A DNA stretch of 64,000 nt from Mycolicibacterium sp. HK-90 (GCF_030486405.1 NZ_CP129613.1:5890001-5954000); one strand, 5' to 3'; counted from the first letter of the stretch, positions 9,168 through 18,780 are shown. Notes: a model not told the origin generated them from the letters alone. A program made the numbers and translations.

Positions 9168-9683
9168 ATGAACGCCATGAGCACAGGCGACCGCAGGGAC
9201 GGCGTTCCGACGACGGTGACCTCGATTCCGCTCGTCGACCCGCACGCCCCCAAGCCGGATCCTTCTATCGGCGATCTCGTGAAGGACGCGACCGCGCAGG
9301 TGTCCACCCTGGTGCGCGCCGAGGTGGAACTGGCCAAGGCCGAGATCACCCGCGACGTGAAGAAGGGTCTGACCGGCAGCGTGTTCTTCATCGCCGCGCT
9401 GGTGGTGCTGTTCTACTCGACGTTCTTTTTCTTCTTCTTCCTGGCCGAGCTGCTCGACACCTGGCTGTGGCGCTGGGTGGCGTTCCTGATCGTGTTCGGG
9501 CTGATGGTGCTGGCAACGGGGGCGCTCGCGTTCCTCGGCTTCCTCAAGGTGCGACGAATCAAGGGTCCGCAGCAGACCATCGAGTCGGTCAAGGAGACCC
9601 GTGAGGCGCTGACGCCCGGCCACGACAAGGCCGCGGTGCCTGCCGTCCCGGCCAGGCCGGCCACCGACCCCTCAGGCTGGTAA
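9168..9683 (+). CDS. Phage holin family/DUF1469-type small membrane protein (Rv3669-type)
   Basis: A 171-residue membrane protein. After a soluble N terminus (helix DLVKDATAQVSTLVRAEVELAKAEI) two membrane helices follow at about residues 70-95 and 100-125, the first notable for six consecutive Phe residues. The family name (holin superfamily III/YqjE-like) reflects topology; a lytic role is not expected here. The function is unknown, possibly envelope stress or respiratory complexes. The stop overlaps the ephE start by one base (TAATG), so the two are co-translated. An ATG nine bases downstream at 9177 is an alternative start. Confidence 0.7.
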   Translation: MNAMSTGDRRDGVPTTVTSIPLVDPHAPKPDPSIGDLVKDATAQVSTLVRAEVELAKAEITRDVKKGLTGSVFFIAALVVLFYSTFFFFFFLAELLDTWLWRWVAFLIVFGLMVLATGALAFLGFLKVRRIKGPQQTIESVKETREALTPGHDKAAVPAVPARPATDPSGW

Positions 9684-10648
9684 TGCCCCCGCCCGCCCCG
9701 TCGATCACCAGGATCGAGGGGCCGTGGCGGCATCTGCAGGTGCACGCCAACGGCATTCGCTTCCATGTCGTGGAGGGCGAGAGCTCGCAGCCCGACCGTG
9801 TGACAGCGGGCGAGAACTCGCGGCCCGACCGTCCGTTGGTGATCCTCCTGCACGGGTTCGGCTCGTTCTGGTGGTCCTGGCGGCACCAACTCACGGAATT
9901 GTCCGACGCGCGTGTCGTCGCGGTCGATCTGCGCGGTTACGGCGACAGTGACAAGCCGCCGCGCGGTTATGACGGCTGGACCCTGGCCGGAGATACCGCC
10001 GGCCTCGTGCGGGCACTGGGGCACAAGTCGGCCACCCTGGTCGGGCACGCCGACGGCGGCCTGGTGTGTTGGGCGACGGCCGTGCTGCATCCGCGGGTCG
10101 TCGATGCGATCGCCTTGGTGAGCTCACCGCATCCGGTGGCGCTGCGTTCTTCCACGCTGACGCGCCGCGACCAGGGCCGTGCGCTGTTGCCGTCGATGCT
10201 GCGCTACCAGCTGCCGATGTGGCCCGAGCACCAGCTGACGCGGCACGACGGCGCCGAGCTGGAGCGCCTCGTACGCAGCCGGGCCGGGGCCGGATGGCAG
10301 GCCAGTCAGGACTTCTCCGACACCATCGGTCATCTGCGCCGGGCCATCCAGATACCCGGGGCCGCGCACTGCGCCCTGGAGTATCAGCGGTGGGCGGTGC
10401 GCAGCCAGCTGCGCGGAGAGGGCCGACGTTTCATGCGGTCGATGAAGCGCCCGATCGGGGTGCCGGTGCTGCACATGCGCGGTGACGTCGACCCGTACGT
10501 GCTGCCCGCCCCGGTGTTCCGGACCCAGCACTACGCGCCACACGGCCGGTATGTATCGATCACGGGGGCAGGGCATTTCGCCCACGAGGAGCAGCCGGAG
10601 GCGGTCAACGTGCAGCTGAGCCGGTTCCTGGCCCGACTGCACGGCTGA
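9683..10648 (+). CDS. ephE: Epoxide hydrolase EphE-like alpha/beta hydrolase
   Basis: A 321-residue cytosolic alpha/beta-hydrolase (Rv3670 position). The oxyanion region HGFGSFWWSWR is near residue 56, the nucleophile elbow VGHADGG near 115 with Asp as nucleophile (epoxide-hydrolase type rather than the Ser of esterases), an acid Asp near 273 (RGDVDPYV) and the catalytic His in GAGHFAHEE near 298. Oddly, residues 33-54 contain an 11-residue in-frame duplication (GESSQPDR and GENSRPDR) just before the first conserved motif, which likely extends a surface loop. It is convergent with marP, with adjacent stop codons. Confidence 0.8.
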   Translation: MPPPAPSITRIEGPWRHLQVHANGIRFHVVEGESSQPDRVTAGENSRPDRPLVILLHGFGSFWWSWRHQLTELSDARVVAVDLRGYGDSDKPPRGYDGWTLAGDTAGLVRALGHKSATLVGHADGGLVCWATAVLHPRVVDAIALVSSPHPVALRSSTLTRRDQGRALLPSMLRYQLPMWPEHQLTRHDGAELERLVRSRAGAGWQASQDFSDTIGHLRRAIQIPGAAHCALEYQRWAVRSQLRGEGRRFMRSMKRPIGVPVLHMRGDVDPYVLPAPVFRTQHYAPHGRYVSITGAGHFAHEEQPEAVNVQLSRFLARLHG

Positions 10649-11839
10649 TCAGGAGTTGATGCAGGTCCCGGTCGGGACCCGCTCGGTGCTGCCGACCTTG
10701 GCCAGCTGATGCTCGACTTCCTTGGCGGTCAACACGAATCCGGTGTCGACGTCGTCGACGGCCGCACCGAACACCACGCCGAGCACCTTGCCGGCGCGGT
10801 TGATCATCGGCCCGCCCGAATTGCCTTGCCGCACGGTGCCCCTGACGGTGTAGACCTCACGGGTGACGGTGGTGGTCCGGTAGATGTCGGGTCCGTTGAG
10901 CTCGATGATCTCGCGGACCCGGGCCGGGGTGGCCAGGAAGTCACCGCCACCGGGGTAACCCATCACCACGGCGTCGGTGCCCTGCGGGGCGGGTTGTTCG
11001 GCGAACTGCAGCGGGGTGATGGGCAGATTCGGCACGTCGAGGATGGAGATGTCCGCGTTCGGGTCGTAGGACACCACGCCGGCGTCGTAGGTCTTGCCGT
11101 CGGCCTCGATGGTCACGCTGTCGGCACCGGCCACCACGTGGGCGTTGGACATCACCCGGTTAGGGGCGACGACGAATCCGCTGCCCTCCAGTACCTTCTG
11201 GCAGCTGGGCGCGATACCGCGGATCTTGACCACGGCGGGCCGGCTGGTCGTCACGATCGGATCGGTGGCCAGTGAGGCATCCGGGGCGTCGACGTTGACG
11301 ATCGGGGTCCGACCGAACGGTTCGAGCACGTCGGGCAGGCCGGAGGTGTCCAGGAGTGCCGACAACCGGTTCGGGACCGACCGGAGCCAGCTCGGCGCCA
11401 CCTTGTCAACCTCGGTGAGTACCCGTGAATTCTTCACTGCGGCAGCGAGATTCGGCTGATCGGAATTGGTCAGCAAGCTGCCCAGCAGCCAGGACGCGAC
11501 CAGGACCGCGACCAGCATCAGGCTGACCCCGACCACCGAGTCCAACGCGCGCAACAGCGGGTTTCGGATCGTGCCGCGCACGGCACGGCCCAGCACCACA
11601 CCGGCGATCTCTCCGATCACCACCAGCGCCAGGATCAGGAACAGGGTGGCGAACAGTTTGGTGCGGTCACCGCTGATGTGCGGGATGACGTGCGGCGCCA
11701 GCAGCACACCGGCCACCGCCCCAAGCACCACACCGATGAACGACAGCAGAGATCCGAGCGCGCCGGATCGCCAGCCGGAGATGGCTGCGACGAACCCGAT
11801 GCCGAGGATGGCGAAATCGAGCCAGACCGAAGGTGTCAT
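10649..11839 (-). CDS. marP: Membrane-anchored periplasmic serine protease MarP
   Basis: A 396-residue protein with four N-terminal membrane helices (residues 5-140, CvpA-like) followed by a periplasmic HtrA/chymotrypsin-fold protease. The triad residues are His in SNAHVV (about 235), Asp in DPNADISIL (about 264) and Ser in GNSGGPM (about 343). M. tuberculosis MarP (Rv3671c, 397 residues) cleaves the peptidoglycan hydrolase RipA and is needed for survival in acid. Cys residues near 213 and 394 fit the known disulphide. It is the last gene of a leftward nth/thioredoxin/nudix/marP operon, 11 bases after the nudix gene. Confidence 0.92.
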   Translation of the reverse strand: MTPSVWLDFAILGIGFVAAISGWRSGALGSLLSFIGVVLGAVAGVLLAPHVIPHISGDRTKLFATLFLILALVVIGEIAGVVLGRAVRGTIRNPLLRALDSVVGVSLMLVAVLVASWLLGSLLTNSDQPNLAAAVKNSRVLTEVDKVAPSWLRSVPNRLSALLDTSGLPDVLEPFGRTPIVNVDAPDASLATDPIVTTSRPAVVKIRGIAPSCQKVLEGSGFVVAPNRVMSNAHVVAGADSVTIEADGKTYDAGVVSYDPNADISILDVPNLPITPLQFAEQPAPQGTDAVVMGYPGGGDFLATPARVREIIELNGPDIYRTTTVTREVYTVRGTVRQGNSGGPMINRAGKVLGVVFGAAVDDVDTGFVLTAKEVEHQLAKVGSTERVPTGTCINS

Positions 11840-11850
11840 CTATATCCACT

Positions 11851-12627
11851 TCAACATTGGGCTTCACCGTAACCGTTGTCATGCCCGACGAGGGCCATTG
11901 CCTCGTCGAGTCCGCGGACGTCATCGGTGTTCCACGGCTTGGCCCAGCCTGCGACGTCGAGGATCGCGGAGATGACCTGGCCGGTGAAACCCCACACCAG
12001 CATCTCGTTGAGGAGGAAAGCCGGGCCGGCGAACCGGCTGGTATTGGCTTCCCGGTACACCATGAGCCGGTTCTCCGGGTTGGTGAAGGCACGTACCGGA
12101 ACGCGTGCGACGACGGCGGTCTCGGACTCGTCGACGACGGCCACCGGTCCCGGGTCGGGCGAATAGGCCAGCACCGGAACCACGTGGAACCCCGACGGCG
12201 GGATGAACATCTTCTCGAGCGTGGCCAGCGGGTACAGCCGGCTGGTGTCGATGCCGGTCTCCTCGGTGGCCTCGCGGAAAGCCGTGCCGACCGGCCCCTC
12301 GTCGCCGGGATCGGTGGCGCCACCCGGGAACGCGGCCTGCCCGGCGTGGTGACGCAACGTCGAGGCGCGGACCGTCACCAGCAGGTCGACATCCTCGGGC
12401 AGCAGCGGGGGCGCGCCCTCGGCCGGGCCGGAGAACAGCACCAGCACTGCGGCGTCCCGCCGCGCGCCGGCCTGGGCGGCCTGGTTGTTGGCTTCGACGA
12501 TGCCGGCCAGCACATCGGGCGGTACCCGCCTGCGGTATGCGTCGGGCACCCGGTCGAGGTTGTCCACGAGCGGTTTGAGCCAGGCCGGGGCCGCATCCGG
12601 GAACAGCCCGTCGCGCGTCGATCTCAC
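11851..12627 (-). CDS. Nudix hydrolase, CoA pyrophosphatase-like (Rv3672c-type)
   Basis: A 258-residue cytosolic pyrophosphohydrolase. The complete Nudix box GxxxxxExxxxxREUxEExGU is present near residue 95-120 (key parts GGATDPGDEGP, FREATEETGI), preceded by the UPF0035 signature LRHHAGQAAFPGG that marks CoA-diphosphatase-type members. The substrate (CoA or related nucleotides) is inferred from that signature. GTG start at 12627 with a GGAG nine bases upstream. It follows the thioredoxin-like gene by 12 bases and precedes marP, so it is probably cotranscribed. Confidence 0.82.
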   Translation of the reverse strand: MRSTRDGLFPDAAPAWLKPLVDNLDRVPDAYRRRVPPDVLAGIVEANNQAAQAGARRDAAVLVLFSGPAEGAPPLLPEDVDLLVTVRASTLRHHAGQAAFPGGATDPGDEGPVGTAFREATEETGIDTSRLYPLATLEKMFIPPSGFHVVPVLAYSPDPGPVAVVDESETAVVARVPVRAFTNPENRLMVYREANTSRFAGPAFLLNEMLVWGFTGQVISAILDVAGWAKPWNTDDVRGLDEAMALVGHDNGYGEAQC

Positions 12628-12639
12628 CCCGGGTGCTCC

Positions 12640-13287
12640 TTATCGGCTAGAGCGGATCTTCTCGTCGACCGCCGCCGCGATCTCGTCGGCGCTGACGAAG
12701 GAGCGGGGTAGGGTCCCGGCCACGCTACCGTCCGCGCGCAGGACCACCGTCGCAGGCATCACATTGGGCACCTTCAGCGCGGCCGCGACCAGCCGCCGAC
12801 CGTCCTGCAATGTGGGTAGCCGCACCCCGAGCTCGGCCAAGCGGACCAATGCCGCCGTCTCGTTCTCGTCCTGGTGCACGGTGACCACCAGCACTTCGTC
12901 GCCGACCCGGCGCTGATATTCGGCCATCGCCGGCAGTTCGTCGGCGCACGGACCGCACCAGTAGGCCCACAGGTTGAGCACCACGGTCCGGCCCGCGAGT
13001 GCGGATGCGACGTCGACGGGCTTGCCGTCGCCGGCGCAGTCCAAGGTGATGCCGCGCAGCGCTTCCGGCCCCTTTCCGGCCCCGGGGCCAGGGCACGGCG
13101 GCAGGTCCGCGCGGGCCCGCGGCGCGGCGAGTGCTTCCGGGGTGTCGGCGTCGCGGTGATCGCGCGCGGTGGACTGCCCGGATCCGGCCCGGGGCGCCGG
13201 TTCGTCGCGCAGTTCCATCCAGAAAGCGGTGCCCAAGGCCACCAGGACCACCAGGACCACCACGGTCCACCTGGCCGATCTACTCAT
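12640..13287 (-). CDS. TlpA/ResA-like membrane-anchored thioredoxin (Rv3673c-type)
   Basis: A 215-residue protein with one N-terminal membrane helix (residues 7-24), a Pro/Arg-rich linker and an extracytoplasmic thioredoxin fold with the active site WAYWCGPC near residue 108. Proteins of this type reduce or form disulphides in exported proteins. Next to marP, whose protease domain carries a disulphide, a role in envelope redox folding is plausible but inferred. The ATG at 13287 lies eight bases after the nth stop. A longer open frame upstream overlaps nth and was not used. Confidence 0.82.
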   Translation of the reverse strand: MSRSARWTVVVLVVLVALGTAFWMELRDEPAPRAGSGQSTARDHRDADTPEALAAPRARADLPPCPGPGAGKGPEALRGITLDCAGDGKPVDVASALAGRTVVLNLWAYWCGPCADELPAMAEYQRRVGDEVLVVTVHQDENETAALVRLAELGVRLPTLQDGRRLVAAALKVPNVMPATVVLRADGSVAGTLPRSFVSADEIAAAVDEKIRSSR

Positions 13288-13294
13288 CGCCCGT

Positions 13295-14098
13295 TCACAA
13301 CCCCGCCAACGCCAGCAGGTGCTCGGTCTCGGGGCCCTTGACCAGCGCGGCCGCGGTTTCCGGGTCGGTGGGCCCGAGCCCGAAGGACGGGCAGTCCTTG
13401 GCCAGCACACATACCCCGCAGGCGGGCTTGCGCGCGTGGCAGACCCGGCGGCCGTGGAAGATCACCCGGTGGCTGAGCAGGGTCCATTCCTTGCGTTCGA
13501 TGAGCTCACCGATCGCGAACTCGACCTTGACCGGATCCTCCTCGGCCGTCCAGCGCCAGCGCCGCACCAGCCGCCCGAAGTGGGTGTCGACGGTGATGCC
13601 CGGGATGTCGAAGGCGTTCCCCAGGATGACGTTGGCGGTCTTGCGTCCCACGCCGGGCAGGGTGACCAGGTCTTCGATGTTGTCGGGAACCTCGCCGTCG
13701 AACCGCTCCACCAGCTCTTGACCCAACCGGATCAGCGAGTTGGTCTTGTTCCGGTAGAACCCGGTCGGCCGGATCAGCTCCTCCATCTCGGTGCGGTCGG
13801 CCTGCGCATAGTCCAGCGCGGTGCGGTATTTGAGGAAGAGCGCGGGCGTCGTCAGGTTGACCCGCTTGTCGGTGCTCTGCGCCGACAGGATGGTCGCCAC
13901 CGCCAGCTCGAGCGGATTGGTGAAATCGAGCTCGCAGTAGACATGCGGAAATGCCCGGGCGAGTTCACGATTCATCCGTCGAGCCCGACGCACCAGGCCC
14001 AGGTGGGTTTCGGTGTCCCACTTCTTGGACCGGCGCGTTTTCCCTGTTGGGGCGGCAGCCGCAGTCACGCCAGCCAGCGTACTGACCGCCTCGGACAT
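13295..14098 (-). CDS. nth: Endonuclease III
   Basis: A 267-residue base-excision repair glycosylase/AP lyase for oxidised pyrimidines. The helix-hairpin-helix [14 protein letters not shown] carries the catalytic Lys, the catalytic Asp is in [10 protein letters not shown], and four Cys form the 4Fe-4S cluster in the pattern C-x6-C-x2-C-x5-C (from [11 protein letters not shown]). The start is uncertain: ATG at 14098 has AGGAG only two bases away, and a GTG about 21 codons further in would give a protein closer to the 245 residues of M. tuberculosis Nth. First gene of the operon ending in marP. Confidence 0.9.
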   Translation of the reverse strand: MSEAVSTLAGVTAAAAPTGKTRRSKKWDTETHLGLVRRARRMNRELARAFPHVYCELDFTNPLELAVATILSAQSTDKRVNLTTPALFLKYRTALDYAQADRTEMEELIRPTGFYRNKTNSLIRLGQELVERFDGEVPDNIEDLVTLPGVGRKTANVILGNAFDIPGITVDTHFGRLVRRWRWTAEEDPVKVEFAIGELIERKEWTLLSHRVIFHGRRVCHARKPACGVCVLAKDCPSFGLGPTDPETAAALVKGPETEHLLALAGL

Positions 14099-14164
14099 TC
14101 TCCTGCGCGGACCGGTGACGATTCGTGACCCCACCGAGACCTACGCCGTGTTAACTACTGCCTT

Positions 14165-14392
14165 GTGTCGTGGTTGCTGGTGGCGCTCATTCCGGGGTTC
14201 CTCATGCTGGCGGCGTTCGGGCTCGAGCGACTCGAATCGGGTTTGGTCCGCGAGCCGGGCCCGGTGGCGTCCGTGGCGCGCCCCAAGCCGGTGACCATCG
14301 ACCTGGAGAGTGAGCGTTTGCCGACGCGCTACTTCGAGCCGCAGGCCATCAATACTGGGTTTCCGGCGTCCCGACCTGTCAATCGTGTGTAG
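14165..14392 (+). CDS. Small single-pass membrane protein (Rv3675-type)
   Basis: A 75-residue protein: one hydrophobic N-terminal helix (residues 2-19, LLVALIPGFLMLAAFGL) followed by a polar tail. It sits between nth (divergent) and crp (same strand) like Rv3675 of M. tuberculosis, but is shorter. The GTG start begins directly at the membrane helix. No known function and no motif beyond the helix. Confidence 0.6.
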   Translation: MSWLLVALIPGFLMLAAFGLERLESGLVREPGPVASVARPKPVTIDLESERLPTRYFEPQAINTGFPASRPVNRV

Positions 14393-14421
14393 CGTGGGCT
14401 AGTCGCGAAACCGCGTACCTC

Positions 14422-14427
14422 TAGACT
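14422..14427 (+). promoter_or_regulatory. -10 box of crp
   Basis: TAGACT preceding crp; transcription would start near 14434, leaving a leader of about 46 bases with a weak AAGGGG ribosome site. I see no convincing CRP palindrome in this short region. Confidence 0.4.
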
Positions 14428-14479
14428 GAGCAGGAAGTATCAGTAAGAGGACAACACACCCAATAGCTTAAGGGGCAAC

Positions 14480-15154
14480 GTGGACGAGATCCTGGCCAGG
14501 GCCGGAATCTTCCAGGGAGTCGAACCGACCGCCGTTTCGGCGCTGACGAAGCAGTTGCAGCCCGTCGACTTCCCACGCGGGCATACGGTCTTCGCCGAGG
14601 GCGAGCCCGGCGACCGGCTGTACATCATCATTTCCGGCAAGGTGAAGATCGGCCGGCGTTCGCCGGACGGCCGCGAGAACCTGCTGACCATCATGGGCCC
14701 GTCGGACATGTTCGGCGAGCTGTCGATCTTCGACCCGGGGCCCCGTACGTCGAGCGCCACCACCATCACCGAGGTGCGGGCGGTCTCGATGGACCGTGAC
14801 GCGCTCCGCGCCTGGATCGCCGACCGGCCCGAGATTGCCGAGCAGCTGCTGCGCGTGCTCGCGCGTCGTCTGCGTCGCACCAACAACAACCTCGCCGACC
14901 TGATCTTCACCGACGTTCCCGGCCGGGTGGCCAAGCAGCTGCTGCAGCTGGCCCAGCGGTTCGGAACGCAGGAAGGCGGGGCGCTGCGCGTGACGCACGA
15001 CCTCACCCAGGAAGAGATCGCCCAGCTCGTCGGCGCCTCCCGTGAGACCGTCAACAAGGCGCTGGCCGATTTCGCCCACCGCGGCTGGATCCGGCTGGAA
15101 GGCAAGAGCGTCCTGATCTCGGACAGCGAGCGGCTCGCCCGCCGCGCGCGTTAG
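14480..15154 (+). CDS. crp: cAMP receptor protein, CRP/FNR family regulator
   Basis: A 224-residue global regulator, the same length as M. tuberculosis CRP (Rv3676). The cyclic-nucleotide pocket is seen at residues 70-95 ([18 protein letters not shown], with the Glu, Arg and Ser that hold cAMP). The dimer helix spans about 110-140 and the helix-turn-helix 170-200 has [21 protein letters not shown], with Arg and Glu for TGTGA-type half sites. GTG start. Possible targets in this window are acs (site 6376-6391) and the whiB4/ponA2 region (19235-19250). Confidence 0.95.
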   Translation: MDEILARAGIFQGVEPTAVSALTKQLQPVDFPRGHTVFAEGEPGDRLYIIISGKVKIGRRSPDGRENLLTIMGPSDMFGELSIFDPGPRTSSATTITEVRAVSMDRDALRAWIADRPEIAEQLLRVLARRLRRTNNNLADLIFTDVPGRVAKQLLQLAQRFGTQEGGALRVTHDLTQEEIAQLVGASRETVNKALADFAHRGWIRLEGKSVLISDSERLARRAR

Positions 15155-15162
15155 CGCGACCG

Positions 15163-15951
15163 CTAGTTCCTCAGATAGTCCAGCTGGGCCTGCACGCTCT
15201 TCTCGGCGGCATCCCAGAGTTTCTGGTCGACATCGGTGTAGACGTGCTCGACAACCTGACGGGCCGAGGCGTCTTCGCCGAGTTCCCGTAGTGCTGCCCG
15301 CACCTGGTCCAGCCGCTCCTCGCGGTGGGCCAGGTACATGGCGGTGACGGCCTGTAGGTCGGCGAGGTCGGGTCCGTGCCCGGGCAGCACCGTGCGGGCG
15401 CCCAGACCCTGCAGCCGGCGCAGCGATTCGAGATAGTCCTGCAGGCTGCCGTCCTCGGTGTCGATGACGGTGGTGCCCCGGCCCAGCACGGTGTCGGCGG
15501 TCAGCACCGCGCCTTGGCCGTGCTCGTCGTCGAGCACGAACGACAGTGAGTCGACGGTGTGCCCGGGTGTGGCCATCACCTTGATCCGGAGCCCGGCCGC
15601 GTCGATCACCTCGCCGTCGGTGAGCGGTCCGCCGAGACCGCGCAGGAAACCGCTGCCCACCGAGCGGACGGTGGCACCCGTGAGGTCCACGATCCGGTCG
15701 ATGCCGCCGGTGTGGTCCTCGTGCTTGTGACTGATCAAAACCAGTGCGACGGTGCCGATTTCGGCGATGCGCGCGATGTGCGCCGCATCGTCGGGGCCAG
15801 GGTCGACCACCACGATCTCGTCGCTGCCCGGCCCGCGCAGAACCCAGGTGTTGGTGCCCTCCAGCGTCATCAGGCCGGGGTTGTCACACAGGAGTACCGA
15901 GGCCGATTCGGTGACCGGCCGCAGGACCCCGTAGGCCGGGTGTTCGATCAC
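15163..15951 (-). CDS. MBL-fold hydrolase, LACTB2-like (Rv3677c-type)
   Basis: A 262-residue metallo-beta-lactamase-fold protein. The metal-binding motif HKHEDHTGG is near residue 75, further ligands are in the GHTVDS, TADTVLG and LPGHG segments, and a C-terminal LACTB2-type winged region (about 190-260) is present. Relatives are endoribonucleases or thioesterase-like hydrolases; the substrate is not known. GTG start overlapping the ridA-like stop (GTGA), so it is translationally coupled within a three-gene operon. It is convergent with crp, nine bases apart. Confidence 0.78.
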   Translation of the reverse strand: MIEHPAYGVLRPVTESASVLLCDNPGLMTLEGTNTWVLRGPGSDEIVVVDPGPDDAAHIARIAEIGTVALVLISHKHEDHTGGIDRIVDLTGATVRSVGSGFLRGLGGPLTDGEVIDAAGLRIKVMATPGHTVDSLSFVLDDEHGQGAVLTADTVLGRGTTVIDTEDGSLQDYLESLRRLQGLGARTVLPGHGPDLADLQAVTAMYLAHREERLDQVRAALRELGEDASARQVVEHVYTDVDQKLWDAAEKSVQAQLDYLRN

Positions 15952-16403
15952 GCTGTTTCGACGATGATCTCGACTTCGACCGGCGCGTTGCGCGGTAGCT
16001 CCGACACACCGACGGCCGAACGCGCGTGGGCGCCGGCCTCGCCGAAGATCTCACCGAACAGCTCCGAGGCACCGTTGATGACACCGGGCTGCCCGCTGAA
16101 TCCGGGGGCGGACGCGACGAAGCCGACCACCTTGACGATCTTGACCACGCTGTCGATGCCCACGAGTGCGTGCACCGCGGCCAGCGCGTTGAGACCACTG
16201 ACGCGGGCCAGCTCCTTGCCCTGTTCGGGGCTGACCTCGGCGCCGACCTTGCCGGACGCCAGCAGTTCGCCGCCCTGGATCGGCAGCTGACCGGCGGTGT
16301 AGACCAGGTTTCCGGTGCGCACCGCGGGCACGTAGGCGGCCAGCGGCGCGACGACGTCGGGCAGCTCGATGCCGAGCTCGGCGAGCCGCGAGCTCACGCT
16401 CAT
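15948..16403 (-). CDS. RidA/YjgF family protein (Rv3678c-type)
   Basis: A 151-residue protein of the RidA family, which removes reactive enamine/imine intermediates from PLP enzymes. Typical segments are VYTAGQLPI, a central helix and a C-terminal strand ending VEVEIIVETA. The canonical Arg of deaminating RidA (usually IEI.. R.A.LP) is replaced by an unusual longer loop (SAVGVSELPRNAPVEV) with the Arg shifted, so activity is uncertain. Coupled through ATGA to the upstream 53-residue protein and through GTGA to the MBL gene. Confidence 0.78.
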   Translation of the reverse strand: MSVSSRLAELGIELPDVVAPLAAYVPAVRTGNLVYTAGQLPIQGGELLASGKVGAEVSPEQGKELARVSGLNALAAVHALVGIDSVVKIVKVVGFVASAPGFSGQPGVINGASELFGEIFGEAGAHARSAVGVSELPRNAPVEVEIIVETA

Positions 16404-16561
16404 TTTGGCCGCTTCAGATACGCGACGTGCTGCTCACCGGTCGGGCCGGGCAGCACCGAGACCAGCTCCCAGCCGTCGTGTCCCCACTGGTCGAGAATCT
16501 GTTTGGTGGCGTGGGTCAGCAAGGGCACGGTGGCGTACTCCCACCGGGTTGGTTCGCTCAT
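16400..16561 (-). CDS. Small DUF4177-type protein
   Basis: A 53-residue protein beginning MSEPTRWEYATVPLLTHATK and ending YLKRPK, with the WEY...WGHDGWELV pattern of DUF4177. This is the Rv3678A-like gene of mycobacteria. It is the first gene of a coupled trio (DUF4177, RidA, MBL); its stop overlaps the next ATG (ATGA). The function is unknown. It is divergent from bagA with 47 bases between start codons. Confidence 0.75.
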   Translation of the reverse strand: MSEPTRWEYATVPLLTHATKQILDQWGHDGWELVSVLPGPTGEQHVAYLKRPK

Positions 16562-16596
16562 GGGCTGAGCTTATCGGTCGGACGGCCAGGCTTGGT

Positions 16597-16602
16597 TAGC
16601 AT
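16597..16602 (+). promoter_or_regulatory. -10 box of leaderless bagA
   Basis: TAGCAT with six bases before the GTG at 16609; no ribosome site. Confidence 0.5.
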
Positions 16603-16608
16603 GCACTG

Positions 16609-17637
16609 GTGGCAACCACTGAGAGCGGCGCCAAACATGTCGGCTGGCCGTCGCGTCTGACCAAGGCCCGGCTGCATTTCGTCTCCGGCAAGGGCGGAAC
16701 CGGAAAGTCCACCGTTGCGGCGGCCCTGGCCCTGGCGCTGGCCGCCGGCGGCCGCAAGGTGCTGCTGGTCGAGGTCGAGGAGCGTCAGGGCATTGCCCAG
16801 CTGTTCGACGTTCCGCCACTGCCGTACGAGGAAGTCAAGGTCGCCACCGCCGACGGGGGCGGGCAGGTCAACGCGCTCGCGATCGACATCGAGGCCGCGT
16901 TCCTGGAGTACCTCGACATGTTCTACAACCTCGGCATCGCCGGCCGCGCGATGCGCCGGATCGGGGCCATCGAATTCGCCACCACGATCGCGCCCGGCCT
17001 GCGCGACGTGCTGCTGACCGGCAAGATCAAAGAGATCGTGACCCGCGAGAAAAAGGACGCCAAGGGCAAGCGTGGCGTCTATGACGCCGTGGTGGTGGAT
17101 TCCCCTCCCACCGGCCGTATTCCGCGGTTCCTGGACGTCACCAAGGCGGTCTCGGACCTGGCCAAGGGCGGGCCCGTGCACTCCCAGGCCGACGGCGTGG
17201 TCAAGCTCCTGCACTCCGAGCAGACCGCCATCCACCTGGTGACGCTGCTGGAAGCGCTGCCGATCCAGGAGACCCTGGAGGCGATCGAGGAACTCACCGA
17301 GATGGGCCTGCCGATCGGCAGCGTCATCGTCAACCGCAACATCCCGGCGTACCTACCCCCGGAGGACCTGGCCAAGGCCGCCGACGGCGACATCGACGCC
17401 GACGCGGTCCGCGCGGACCTGCAGAAGGCCGGAATCACCTTGTCCGACAACGACTTCGCCGGATTGCTCACCGAGTCGATCCAGCACGCCACCCGGATCG
17501 CGGCGCGGTCAGAGAGCGCCGAACTGCTCGACGCCATCGACGTTCCCCGCCTCGAGTTGCCCGCGCTGACCGACGGTGTCGACCTGGGCAGCCTGTACGA
17601 ACTTGCCGAAGCACTCGAACAGCAGGGGGTCCGATAG
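16609..17637 (+). CDS. bagA: ArsA/Get3-family ATPase, BagA-like
   Basis: A 342-residue P-loop ATPase of the ArsA/Get3 group (Rv3679 position). The deviant Walker [18 protein letters not shown] is at about residue 28 and the switch II/Walker [11 protein letters not shown] near 165. There is no membrane segment and no arsenite-binding Cys cluster, so arsenic export is not expected; the mycobacterial BagA-BagB pair forms a complex linked to redox and nitric oxide tolerance. GTG start from a leaderless promoter. Its stop overlaps the start of the partner gene by one base (TAGTG). Confidence 0.85.
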   Translation: MATTESGAKHVGWPSRLTKARLHFVSGKGGTGKSTVAAALALALAAGGRKVLLVEVEERQGIAQLFDVPPLPYEEVKVATADGGGQVNALAIDIEAAFLEYLDMFYNLGIAGRAMRRIGAIEFATTIAPGLRDVLLTGKIKEIVTREKKDAKGKRGVYDAVVVDSPPTGRIPRFLDVTKAVSDLAKGGPVHSQADGVVKLLHSEQTAIHLVTLLEALPIQETLEAIEELTEMGLPIGSVIVNRNIPAYLPPEDLAKAADGDIDADAVRADLQKAGITLSDNDFAGLLTESIQHATRIAARSESAELLDAIDVPRLELPALTDGVDLGSLYELAEALEQQGVR

Positions 17638-18767
17638 TGAGCACCAAACCGCCCGCCCTTGACATGCACTCGATCCTGTCCGACACCGCCAACCGCGTCG
17701 TAGTGTGTTGCGGCGCAGGCGGAGTCGGAAAGACCACCACCGCAGCCGCGATGGCGCTGCGGGCCGCCGAGTACGGCCGGACCGTTGTGGTGCTGACCAT
17801 CGACCCGGCCAAGCGCCTGGCCCAGGCACTGGGCATCAAGGACCTCGGCAACACCCCGCAGCGGGTTCCGCTGGCGCCGGAGGTCACCGGTGAACTGCAC
17901 GCGATGATGCTGGACATGCGCCGGACCTTCGACGAGATGGTGGTGCAGTACTCGGGCCCCGACCGCGCCGACTCCATTCTGGAGAACCAGTTCTACCAAA
18001 CGGTGGCGACGTCGTTGGCGGGCACGCAGGAGTACATGGCGATGGAGAAGCTCGGCCAGCTGCTGGCCGAGGACAAGTGGGATCTGGTGGTGGTGGACAC
18101 CCCGCCGTCGCGCAACGCACTGGACTTCCTCGACGCACCAAAGCGATTGGGCAGCTTCATGGACAGCCGGCTGTGGCGCATGCTGCTGGCCCCGGGACGC
18201 GGGATCGGACGCTTGGTCACCGGCGCCGTCGGCCTGGCCATGAAGGCCCTGTCCACCGTGCTCGGCTCGCAGATGCTTTCCGACGCAGCAGGTTTCGTGC
18301 AGTCACTGGACGCCACCTTCGGCGGTTTCCGGGAGAAGGCGGACCGCACCTACGAATTGCTCAAGCGTCGCGGCACCCAGTTCGTGGTGGTGTCGGCGGC
18401 CGAGCCCGATGCGTTGCGCGAGGCCTCGTTCTTCGTCGACCGGTTGTCGAACGAGCACATGCCGCTGGCCGGGCTGATCCTCAACCGCACCCATCCCACG
18501 TTGTGCGATCTGCATGCCGAGAAGGCCGAGGAGGCTGCCGACGAGCTCGCGGCCAAGGATCCGGAATCGCTGACCGCCGCGGTGCTGCGCATTCATGCGG
18601 ATCGGGCGCAGACCGCCAAGCGCGAGGTCCGGCTGCTGTCCCGGTTCACCGGGGCCAATCCGCACGTGGCGATCGTCGGGGTGCCGTCATTGCCGTTCGA
18701 CGTGTCCGATCTCGACGCGCTGCGCGCGATCGCCGATCAGATCACCGGGGTGGCAGAACCCGTTTGA
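17637..18767 (+). CDS. bagB: ArsA/Get3-family ATPase, BagB-like
   Basis: A 376-residue partner ATPase (Rv3680 position). Walker [17 protein letters not shown] near residue 25, the ArsA signature [13 protein letters not shown] near 55 and switch [18 protein letters not shown] near 150 are present. The two ATPases are adjacent and coupled, so they probably work as a heterocomplex, equivalent to the two halves of ArsA. GTG start. The stop lies 14 bases from the whiB4 stop on the other strand. Confidence 0.85.
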   Translation: MSTKPPALDMHSILSDTANRVVVCCGAGGVGKTTTAAAMALRAAEYGRTVVVLTIDPAKRLAQALGIKDLGNTPQRVPLAPEVTGELHAMMLDMRRTFDEMVVQYSGPDRADSILENQFYQTVATSLAGTQEYMAMEKLGQLLAEDKWDLVVVDTPPSRNALDFLDAPKRLGSFMDSRLWRMLLAPGRGIGRLVTGAVGLAMKALSTVLGSQMLSDAAGFVQSLDATFGGFREKADRTYELLKRRGTQFVVVSAAEPDALREASFFVDRLSNEHMPLAGLILNRTHPTLCDLHAEKAEEAADELAAKDPESLTAAVLRIHADRAQTAKREVRLLSRFTGANPHVAIVGVPSLPFDVSDLDALRAIADQITGVAEPV

Positions 18768-18780
18768 GCCGCTTGGCCGC

